64,000 nucleotides of DNA from Chaetoderma sp. LZ-2023a (lineage: Eukaryota; Mollusca; Caudofoveata; Chaetodermatida; Chaetodermatidae): positions 102,428,028-102,492,027 of the forward strand of contig CM067370.1 of the NCBI GenBank assembly GCA_034401795.1, in the 5' to 3' direction. Each line of letters begins with the position of its first letter. The stretch's first letter is position 1. The notes below the pieces were generated by a model, which made no database searches, had not been told where the DNA came from, and saw nothing but the letters and a program-made list of their open reading frames with translations. The position numbers and the translations under genes were made by a program. Shown one piece after another: positions 45,501-57,500 of this stretch.

Positions 45501-48500
45501 TTCATTTTTTTGGGTAAAAATCTTATATTGTATTAAAAACTTACTGGAAATTGCCAAATTCCTTCTTCTCCGTACTACTTTGAGCAATTTCAACCAAACT
45601 TGGATAAAATGATCCTATGATCATAGATGCCAGAACATCCATAAAGAATTTTGATTGGTAGATTTTTTCCTATAAAAAAATTTTTCCCGATCTTGTTTAT
45701 TGTAAAGAATCATGTATATTTAAATTCAAATGCTTCAAATGCTAATGGTCCAGGTGAGCATCACAGGCCCTTGGGCCTCTTGTTACAGAATCTGTAGACG
45801 AAAGTCTGTTATTAGTCCACGATTCAGTCACATTGCAGTATTGTCCTCGGGTTCATTTTGCTTGTTTAAATATTTAACCACCAAGCTCTACAAGAGCAAT
45901 ATCAAGACACTATTGCTTGCGCAATTGTAAAGTAAAATTTGACGATTGGCTACAAGGGCAATATCAGATGCTCATTTTTGCATGCATAGTTATCGAGGAA
46001 AACTTGACGACCTGGGGCAACATATTTAAGCACTATTAACTTCATAAAACACATCAGTTAGTTATAATCTGCTCTCCAAATATAATAACAGATAGTTTGT
46101 CATGTTTGTTAGTAAGATTATGTATAAACAACTTGCTTTAATGTCTTAAGGAGGCAGAAATTAATAAATAAATCATTGTCAGTATTTCATATATGCAATT
46201 AAAAGTGCAAACTGAAAGTAAATTAGAAAGTCTCAAGGCCATGGTGAATCCATTTCAAATCAGATGTGTTGATTGACATATTTGACAAATATGTAAAAAA
46301 AAAGGACATTGTTTGCAAATCAGTATTTTTGCTTTCTAATGAAGCATACCTCACTTTGAGTGAGCTTAATATTAGTAATTATTTTTGACTTTGCGTAATA
46401 ACTTTGTTAGACACATGTTTTGCCGAGTATACAGCCTTGTATGAACAAACAATGTCCAAACAGTTATTATTGTCAGGGGAACAGGCAAAAGTAAGCTTTA
46501 TACAGAGGTTGATTGTCTATAGGGGGACAAAATATTAGATTGTTATCATTTATCCTGCTGGACGATTTACAGGAACTGGTGAAAAATAAACCGTATCCAT
46601 TTTGAAAGCAATGTTGCTGTGATCTGAAGCTGTCTAGACAGCATAGTTAGACTATAGATTTGAATAAATCATCAACAAAATTCTTTTTATGCTGGCACAT
46701 GAGTGAGAACTTTTCATTCTTTAACAGTTTATCTAAGCTCCACCCACACCTTGCTCGTGTTGGGATCGATCGATCTCCATACAATTTGTACAATGTGTCA
46801 AAATATCAAGAGTTAAAGACGGGCCATATAGAATCATTTATGATGTAATGATTATGACATCATCCTACACACCGCTTAGCTGATTATGACATCATTACTC
46901 TGGAAAGGAGCATTCTATAAGCTGACTGAATATTATAAAACACTATGAGAGGTGTGGTGTGTCAGGCATGCTGAGATACTGGATATTATTAGCTCACTTT
47001 GCCTGAATGGCAACTGAGCTTACACTGTGGTGTCTGTCTGTCTGTCATCACTCCATCCATCGTCTATCGAATATTTCGTTAAGCAACTTCTTTTTAGGAA
47101 GGTCTGTGCCAATTTCAAGTAAATTTAACAGGAAGCATCCTTAGGGCATCTAGAGTTCCATGATTGTTCAAATGATGACTTATCTTCACTTTTGTGCTAT
47201 TTTCAGAAAGCTATAAATGTTAATTATGTCCGAAATTGTTTGGCTGATTTACGGGAAACTCTTGAAGCATCATTTAACATGTCTTAAGCAAAAAGCTGAA
47301 ACAAGTTTGATTAAGAGATGATTGTTCGATTTTCCTGGCAACCATCTTAGATGAGCTAGTTTTCACATAGTCAACTTCTTTCCTGGAACCACTGAATGGA
47401 TTACACCGAATATTGACATTTAATTAGGGACAAAGTGCCATTCAAGTTTGTTTAAGGGAAGGTGATGTATAACATGACATGTCCACCATGCATTGCCCAA
47501 TATCCTGATAACAAATGTAAACATGCGATAGTCACAATAGTTATGACATAAGCAGCTTTGCCGAAACTGTAAATTTTTTTTGGCATACTGACGTATGCTA
47601 CTTGTGTATAAAGATTGAGATTTGCTTTGAGATTTTGACGTTAAAAAGGGTAATATATCCATTCATAGTCTTGCCGAAAAATTATTTGATGCTTTAATCT
47701 GATTGGTTGATCAGGTCTGAAGATGCCCCAAAATGTCTTCAATTCTGGTCTAAATACTCATACTCAAACTCACATTTGGAAGTTATATTTTGATGCTTAG
47801 TACAGGAATGTTTGTATTTCCAGCCAGAATTCATATTTTTATGTTGCTAGTTCAAATACTGGTGTTTCAGGTGATCGATACATGACCCTGTGGCCACTTA
47901 TTAATGTCAAGTAGATTTTATCATTAACCCTTTAATAGCTCAATTTGGTCATGAAAATTAAAATATTTGCTTATTAAATGTCCATTTGCAGTCATTAACA
48001 CTGAGACCAATTTGTTCAAACGGAAAGTCAAGGAGGCTTTTAAAATTTATAAACACTAAACAACCATGAACCGTGACGAGGGCTACCATATACCAACAGT
48101 CTCCCAATCAATGCTGTCTGTCACATGACTCCACAAGAACTGACCAGAGTGATGTAGACAGAAATGGTCAGTTAGTTCTGAGAATTGACCTAGATGGTCA
48201 CGAATTCGTGACCAACATTTATGGAAATATATCAGTCATAGTTTATACCTACGGGAACATGCTGCCACCTGCTATTGAAGTTATATGTATCTTCATTTCT
48301 TAATTTTGTAACACAAAGAGTAAATATCATCATGTTTAGTTATGATGGCGATTTGAAATGTAGATTAACATGATATGGATGGATTGTATTGCAGGGGTTG
48401 CTCCTACTTCTTCATCGAAGTTGAGTGTGCTGCTAAAGATCTCCACTCAGGCGTGTTTGGTGGTACTGTGTAAGTATCATATATATGTAACTAATTCATT

Positions 48501-51500
48501 ATATCATCTGAAACACGGGCGTAGTTTGTCAGAGAACTAATTAATTGGAACAATTTTTATGTTCATTAAATACTCCTCGCACTGCCAATCCCAAGAAATG
48601 CCTTGGAACTCTCTAATTTGAGGCCAATCATGCTCTTGAACGCCATTAGAACTGTTTTATCAAATATGACTGTATCTTGCATGATGAAATCTTGTCGATA
48701 AAATTGACAGATTTACAGGAAACTGGGAGAGCCCCTTGCTTTAAAATTGGACGCAGTTGCTGTCGTCTATCTACTAACTTGCACCACATGGACTGACCCA
48801 GTATGTTGTTATTATCCTGGGCACAACATATGTTAACATCGGTATTTCTATCAAAACATTGAGATATCTACAAGATGGGAATCAACATGTCACATGCATT
48901 TGATACCATCAAGACACCACAGATTATCCAATTCTCTATCAAGCTGACTGTGACGATAACGAAGTACGCATAGTGATACTCTGGCTTACTGATAAACACA
49001 AAATTAACCACTCATATCAGCTAAAAATAGTTTCTGCAGTGGTCTTGAGAAATGTCCATTTGCAGACTAATGGAAGAGTATTTTTGAAAATTTACCACTG
49101 GAATTACTGGCTCGATGACAAAGCCAGTCATTCCAGTGCTAAATTTTCAAAAATACTTCTTGGTCTGCAAATGGACATTTTCTAAGATTAAATTGAAAGT
49201 TGCTTGAACAAATTCGAGGATTAACCCTTTCATGATGATGAAGCCGGCCAAGACCGGCTTCTGCAGAGGTCTTGAGAAATGTCCATTTGCAAGCCAAGAG
49301 AAGACTATTTTTGAAAATTTATCACTGGAATGACTGCCTCGATAACCGAGCCAGTCATTCCAGTGGTAAATTTTCAAAAATAGTGTTCTGATCTGCAAAT
49401 GGACATTTTCTAAGATTAAATTGAAATTTTCTTTAACAAGTTCGAGAATTAAATGGTTAACTGTTCTTGTCAAATCAATGCTACGCCCGTGTTTCAGATG
49501 ATATAATGAACTAGTTTTTGCTCCTCATAGAACCACCACAAGAACAATGTGTCAGTCCGCTTCACCTGCTACCTTACTGCAGCTCTAACATCTGTTCGAG
49601 AACATTCGACATGATCAAACTCCAAACTGATCATGCTGCTAGTGATGGAGTATACAGATGATATTGATTTCAGCCGTGAAGTAAATGATCTTGATTAACT
49701 GCTTCCAATAACAGTAAAACAGTTGAAAGCCACAAACCTGTCACGAAGGCAAAACTGAGTTCACACCTGTGTGCCTCTCAGACACAAAGGAAATGGATAA
49801 TAATGGTACCTTACTTTGGGGTAGAGCTGGGCGGTATTGATATTTACATGACTGTATCGGTACCATGAAAAAATACCGCGGTACCACGGTATACCGTCAT
49901 CTGAGCTTGAGGCATGCCACAAAATTAGAACAATTTTTTCCATTTCCTTTTCACTTCCATCGCCAATCAACGGTAAATATAGGTAAAATAAATAAATCAG
50001 CTTCCTGATTTAGAGAAGAAAAACATGGCTGTTGCGACTGTTTAGTTTCACAATTTTATTAGGTCACTATTTTTATTGACGTAATATCATTCACGGGAAT
50101 ATCGGTCAAAGGGTGTGGTCGACTCGCTAACTATAACTCGCTGTTTGAGACATTGGGGTGCACTATTTTCAATCTGGATTGTTCTTGCTATTAATGCGTG
50201 CGACCAGCAAACGGTAAATTTTATTTTGGCAGTCGAGCGCTTTGATAAACAGTGTCCAGACAAAATCCACGAGTATTTAAACGGGTTGAGTGTTGTACTC
50301 TTTTATTTCTGTTGGAGTCGTATATTCTATTACTCGCGAATAATTACCGAGTACACGATGTGCAGACTCGTTACTCACCATGCTTCACGTGGGCAATGCG
50401 TGTAAAAAGCTATTTCGGCGATTTCCGACGTGTAGCCAGTTGAAAAATGAATTTCAAAAACTAAGACACTATAATTTTTATGTGTTGTTACTTAAACTGG
50501 ATTTAATCCTTAAAGAAATTTCTTAAAACAAGCCAGAAAAATAAAAAATAACGACTTCAACGCTGCTCGTTGTTAATAAATTAGCACGTGATCAAAACGG
50601 CGGTAGCAAATACTACGTTTTAGTAAATTTTCATTGATAAATTCAGCATAGTAATGTATTTTCCCACGGTCTAGTTCATGAACAACCAATCAGATACGTC
50701 TGCGATATTGCTGTTGTGTTTGAATAGCACGCAGTTTGTATGTTATTTTGTTATTCTAGCGTGTTTGTTCGGTGACAAAATGCTTGGAGTAATAAATTAC
50801 AAATAATAGAAACGGGAATAGGGAATATATTATAGTGTAATTACTACCGGTGGACGGCCAGAGAATGAGTTTAGATGTTTGAAATAAAGCAATTTTACCG
50901 TGAGACTTTCAAGACGTACGTTTGACATACAATTCTGCCTGTCATTATTTTGTAATTGACGTCTTGGTGTGTGTTTTTACAACGACCCTTTCACCTCAAC
51001 TCGGCTAATAGTTAGGGATGCCTGTATTTTTGGCACTATCAGCACTTATTTACCCTTGGTCAAGTCAGATTTTATGAATATATTTCTCAAATATTGCTCA
51101 AACATTATGGATGGTATTCACGGTATTTGGAAATGTCAACGGTCACGGTATCGGTTCACGGTATACCGCGGTCCTAACGGTACTACCGTCAGACCGCCCA
51201 GCTCTACTTTGGGGTCAAGTAGAGCTACACGATATATTGATCTCACATCATAAACCGGTTCAATATGGTGATGGGTTTGCAAACCGCCGTAATCATGCTC
51301 AAACCCAAAAACCGAGTAATTAAATGTTCAGTTTAGCCAAAACTGATTACCAGTAATCCGTATTTAATTATAAATATTGCTGTTAAGTCGGCCTCTGCAA
51401 GTGGTCTTGTGAACTGTCTATTTGCAGACCTAAACAAGTAGATTTTTGAAAAATTACCATGGAAATGGCTGACATTCCAGCGGTAAATTTTCCACACTGA

Positions 51501-54500
51501 TTTTCCTTAGTCTGCAAATTGACATTTTCCATGATAAAATTATAATTTAACTAACCACACATTTGTCCATTAAAGGGTTAAAACATAGGCCTATTTGAAC
51601 AAACAAACGTCAACATTTCTGTTGTTTTCTATACCCACTAAATTGCTTATGATGAATGGCATTCTGTCTGTAAACTTTCCAATATTTTGAAACTAATGTG
51701 ACTGCAAGATGCTGCTGTTGTTTGTAGCACCAAATCGCAGTCAAATTAGTTCTGAAATATTTAATCATATGCGATAATTACTTATTGTGTGCAAAATTGA
51801 CGCTTGTTGAGCTTGTAGGCTAATGGATGAGACTCGGGCTGTGTGAATAATTCACTTATCACAATTCTGTAAAAGCACATGATTACCTAGATCTAAGACT
51901 AATTGGTCAAACCTTCCGCAAATTTAAACAGGTATCCCGCATCGCGAGTTCTGAGGGATTTTTTAAATTGTAGCAATTAAGATTCAAAATAAACAAGTTT
52001 GTTGTTGCTGTATTTCCGAGTAACGGAGTGTCACAACAAAGCTAAGTAACCCACCTCATGTTTAGAGAAGTCTTTAAAGCTAAGATAACAAGTTAACGAC
52101 CACCTTGACCAGTGATGTAATTTCGCCTTGTAAACTGTAAGCATCTATCATCTATGTATCTGCTGGTAGTGAGTCTCTTTATGAAAGTTTTTTGCTGACC
52201 AAGAGAAGGCTATTTTTGAAATTTTGTCACCGGAATGACTGGCTCACTTATTGAACCAGTCATTGCAGTACAACATCAAAAATAGTCTTCTCTTTATCTG
52301 TATATGGAACTTTACTATGAAAAAATAATACTGGAGAAGTCTTTAAAGCTAAGATAACAAGTTAACGACCACCTTGACCAGTTGTACACTTGTAATAATT
52401 CAATAGGCGTATTCTCTAACCACACCCCACACCCCTTGTAATGGGTCAAATCATCATTACTGAGATGTTTAATCAAAGTAAATGATACGACTAGATGACT
52501 GGTTGTCAGCAGAATGTTAAAATGAGACCAGTTGATTGAAATTTGTTGCTTTCCGTAACACCACACATTTTCAACAAGCAGTCTAAAAATAATAGCCCAT
52601 TATTTAATTGATTAACAAAAATTAAGGCATATACCCCGTTGTTCGACTCGTAATGATTAAACAAATGATAAATCTCATGCATTAGAATTAATCAATTGTG
52701 AATGGAACACATTATTGTTAGTCCGTAAGAAGGTACAATTACAGGCGTAATCAGAAATGAATGTTATATACCTTATTTGTGGTGCTTATAAAGAAATTAA
52801 AAGTCGTGACCATGTATTTTGGGTCAAAAGTTTCTGACAACACACATATACTTGTTAGCTCACCTGGCCTGAAAGGCCAAGTGAGCTTATGCCATGGCGA
52901 CCGTCCGTCATCTGTCGTCCGTCGTCCATCAACTTTTTCTTTAAATAACTTCTTCTCAAGAACCACTAGGCCGATTTCAATTATATTTGGCAGGAAGCAT
53001 CCCTAGGGCATAGAGATTAAAGTTTGTTCAAACGAAGCCGATCGGCCAAAATCCAAGATGGCCGCCAGCCAAAATAGCAGATTTTTAGAAACACTAAAAA
53101 ATCTTCTCCGAAACCACTGGAGGAATTGATTCAAGACTCATAACACATCATCTGTGGCAACGGTAGACCCAAGTTTGTTCAAGGTAACTTGATTGGCCGA
53201 TTTGTTTGGCGACCATCTTGGATGACCTAGTTTTTGCGAAAATGACTTCTTCTCCCGAACCGCTTAAGGGATAGAGCTGAAATTTTGTAAATATGCTTAG
53301 GGACCAAGGGCCTTTCAACTTTGTTCAAGAGAAAGATTTGTTCGTTAAAAAATAAGGCCGCCATCAACCAATCAAAATTGAGCATTTCTTGGTCATATTG
53401 GCTTTTTTGTATTTGATGTATTTTGATGGAGAAAATTGCTTTATATATGCTTATCAGTGTGGCCAGTTCAAATATCTCACTTTCGAGACTGTCGGATAAA
53501 CGGTTTTCCTGCCATCTTGGTTTGTTTTCCCGCCATGGTCTCCCATAGTAAAACAATGGGCCCATAGTAAAGCAATGGGGAATTCTTTAAACGACTTCTT
53601 CTCAAGAACCACTAGGCCGATTTCAATTACATTTGGAAGGAAGCATTCATAGCGCATAGAGATCTAAGTTTGTTCAAACGAAGCGGATCGTCAAAATCCA
53701 AGATGGCCGCCAGCCAAAATGGCCGATTTTTAGAACGACTAAAAAATCTCCGTAACCACTGGAGGAATTGATTCAAGACTGATAACACATCATCTATGGC
53801 AACATTGGACCCAAGTTTATTCAAGGCAATCTGATTGGCTTATTTGTTTGGCGGCCATCTTGGATGATGTAGTTTTCGCGAAAATGACTTCTCCCGAACC
53901 GCTGAAGGGATAGCGCTGAAATTTGGTAAATATGCTTAAGGACCAAGGGCCATTCAAATTTTTTTAAAGGAAGGTCATACGTTAAAAAATATGGCCAGCA
54001 TCAACCAATCAAAATTTAGCTTTTTGTCATATTGGCTTTTTTGGTATTTGATGTATTTTGATGGTGAAAATTGTTGTATATATGCTTATCATGGTGGCGA
54101 GTTGAAATATGCCACTTTCGAGACTGTTGGATAGACGGTGTGACTGCCATGTTGGTTTGTTTTCCTACCATAGGCTCCCACAGTAAAGCAATGGGCCCAT
54201 AGTAAAGCAATGGGGAATTGTTTAAACGACTTCTCAAGAACCAATTTCAATTATATTCGGCCGAATGCAGCCTTAGGGCATAGAGGTCTAAGTTTGTTCA
54301 AACGAAGCTGATCGGCCAAAATCCAAGATGGCCACTGGCTAAACCGGCCAATTTTTAGAAATGTCTTTAAAAATCTCCGAAACGGCTTGGGGGTTGATTC
54401 AAAACTCATGAAACATCATCTAATGCAGGAGAACCAATTTGTTCAAGAGAACCTGATTGATCCATTGGCTTGGTGGCCATCTTGGATGACATAGTTTTCG

Positions 54501-57500
54501 CGAAAACAACTTCGTATCCAGAATCGTTGAACGGATTGGGCCGAAATTTGGGAGATATGATAAGGGACTAAGGGCTGTTAAGTTTTGTTCAAAAGTAGTT
54601 GATACATAAAGAAACATGGCTTCTGTTTTCTTGTTATAATTCTGGTCGACTCTGTATTGTTCTACTTATTGTTGATGGCCTTTCTGGTTGAAATGCCTAT
54701 GATGCAGGTGAGCGATACAGGCCCCTTGGGCCTCTTGTTACATGTTTATCGAAAAAAATATTATGGCGGCTACTTTGTACTTTGACATTATGCCATACCG
54801 CGCAGCCTTGGGGTCAAGCGAAGTGTAGAAAGTGCAGAATCTTGAACTGACTTCTCTGCAGCTCAACTGACATTTCGAGTAATTGCCTAGGATGAAGAAT
54901 GGAACTATCCAGTTTATCCAGCAATCATATGATGTCATAATAAACTGCGTGATGTGTAGGCTGATGTCATAATCAATGATGTCATGAATGCCATAATTAA
55001 GTTTGTCGTAAAATGCATAATTGATGAAGGACTAAAGCATTGTTGTACGAATTGTCAGTCTACTATTTAAAAAACATGCTGTTGGCAGCAACAACATCCA
55101 GTAAAACTAGTTTCGAAATACTCAACAGCTAAAATGTGTAGTTTTCTGGAAATTGATGGTCAGAGAGTTCAGGGATCGATTGATTCTAACAGGGACAAAG
55201 CATGGGTGGAGCTTTGCTAGAGATGGGTGAGGCATGGCTAAAACTGGAAAGGTCCATTGACTTCAGTCCTTGTGGAAGCGGTGAATTCGAGGCTCTAAAA
55301 TTCTTATCAACGTTAACATGCATCTATGCGATGCTGCTTGTGGTTCAGTAATACAATGGAACTATGACAGCTAGGCAGCTGCAGATGCTCTCTTAAACAG
55401 ACACGATGCGCATCATCGCAGACACCTATGAGCCTGCACAAATCATCTATGGTCACACAACCTAAGGCCAAATTAGAAAATAGTTTCGTTTCCTGTAAAC
55501 CTTCCGGGTGAAATTTTTTTTTCACCCAGCTGGGAAAAAAACCAATTTCTGTCCAACATAAATGTTAAAACATCCATGCATTTGTCAAACTATACAAATT
55601 ACAATGTTTTTAAGGCCATTTGTATGCAATGTGAATCCCATTTGCTAATTATCTGAAAAACTAATATTTATTACATTTTAAAAGTAGATTAATAATTGAA
55701 AAAAAAATAATTTCCTCCCCCATTTGAAGTGTTTTTCCCCCCACCCGGTTTGCAGGAAACTAAATTTTTTTTATGGATGGCCTAATCTCAATCTCAACAC
55801 TCTAAACAGTGCACCACTGTTCCACTCTGTGAGGGTAGCGCAATAGTGATGGTTGATGTTTGAACATGTTCTTCGAATGTCGGATAACACACATGTTCAG
55901 AAAGTATTGTAGTTTTCAGTACTGGGCGCCAACAAGTATCCGGCATGCACATCATCATCAAACATTGATATGAGCGTAATACTATCACAACTGCTCCTGA
56001 TATATACACCTGTGCAAAAGTTAAGCACCAGCAAAAACAATAGAACGTAGAAACATGATGGTACAACTAGGCTGCCATACTTTTTGTCCCCGCGTTAGCT
56101 GACATAATTCCAAGTACGAAATGCACATGCATGCATGACTTCACGCCGCTTGATGTCCGTGCGTGGCGGGAAACAGCACACGTGTTCAGTTATGTAAAAG
56201 TCCAGTTTGAGGTGTAGAACATTACATACAGATTTAGGCGACAAGATTAGGAATTTTGTGTTCATGACCGTGGTTTATTTGTACAGAGAGAATTAGCTCT
56301 TGATTGTGAACCGCTATGGCAAGACGAAGGTTAAGTGATCGTGTGAAATGGCAAATCATAGGCATGCATACCACTGGTATGTCATGCAGAGAGATTGGCA
56401 GACAGCTGAACATTAACCATACTGTAATCAGTCGTTTGATTGCAAAACATGGGCAAACTAACGAGGTGAAGGACAGGCCTAGATCTGGAAGACCGAAGAA
56501 GACTACTGCCCGTGATGATCGAGCCCTAGTACGCCTTGTTAGGAGATCTCCATTCACCAACAGCAGAGTGCTCAGCCAGCAATGGGAAATGCGCAATAGA
56601 GTGTCAATGTCTACCGTCAAAAGGAGACTGTATGCTGCTGGCATGAAAGCTAGGAGACCTGTCAGACGTCCTCTCCTCACTGCACACCACAAAGAGGAGC
56701 GTCTGAGGTGGTGCAACGAAAGAAGACACTGGAACATGAGATCCTGGAGACGGGTACACTGGTCCGATGAAAGTCGGTTCCTGCTTCATGCCACAGATGG
56801 TCGAACTCGTGTATGGAGGTCCAGACGCACGGCGTACGACCAACGTAACATCATGGAAGAAGTTCCATTTGTTTGAGGTTCCGTTATGATATGGGGGTGC
56901 ATCTCATTTGATTGTAAGCTGGATCTGTTGCCTGTACCTGGAACACTAAATGGACAAAGATATCAAGATTCCATACTGGATAGAGTTGTGGTCCCTCATT
57001 TTGTAAATCATGCACCTGGAACCCACCATATATTCATGGATGACAACGCCCGACCACATCGTGCTAGAGCTGTGCATGAATACCTCCGCCAGAATGCCAT
57101 CGAAACCCTACCATGGCCAGCAAGGAGCCCTGACATGAACCCTATTGAGCATATCTGGGACATTCTGGGAAACATGGTGAGAAGGAGGGATCCTCCTGTG
57201 CAGAACCTACAGGAATTAACAGACGCACTCCATCTTGAATGGCAACGAATACCACAATGGCGTATCAGTCGGTTGGTGACCAGCATGAGACGTCGTGTCC
57301 AGGCCGTCATCCAGGCACAAGGTGGATATACCCGGTATTAATAATGACAGTCTCAAACTCGTGCACAGATGTTAAACTTCGTTTTCAGACACCATTAATG
57401 ACAATCTAGCCACGTGTGTCAACTGTAGGGCAATAGTTGTCAGTTGTGTCAACGTACCCATATTCAGGCCTCGTTTTCAAGTTCAAACAAAAACATACAG

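Larger units (their letters stand above)
48491..49514. repeat. 34-bp inverted repeats 957 bp apart
   Basis: Left arm 48491-48524 (CTAATTCATTATATCATCTG to GGGCGTAG) and right arm 49481-49514 are complementary at 33 of 34 positions. The left arm begins 21 bases after a CNDP2 exon. Confidence 0.85.
48560..51330 (+). pseudogene. LINE (non-LTR) reverse transcriptase fossil, interrupted
   Basis: Three reverse-transcriptase blocks in order on the plus strand: [18 protein letters not shown] (48615-48668), which matches the 'RPI.LL..IRK.LS' block; [18 protein letters not shown] (about 48877-48930), motif A 'G.D.SKAFDT' with Asp changed to Asn; and [17 protein letters not shown] (49646-49696), motif C 'YADD' as YTDD. 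After that comes [15 protein letters not shown], as in the LINE thumb region. Interrupted by two TTAA MITEs (49004-49460) and a hAT element (49822-51206), plus stops. Not functional. Confidence 0.65.

Noticed and set aside
50115..50443. 96- and 63-codon ORFs inside the second hAT element
   Set aside because: No transposase or other motif; expected by chance in 1.4 kb.
55313..55525. 70-codon minus-strand ORF with several Cys and His
   Set aside because: Spacing fits no zinc-finger or other known motif, and no neighbour supports it.
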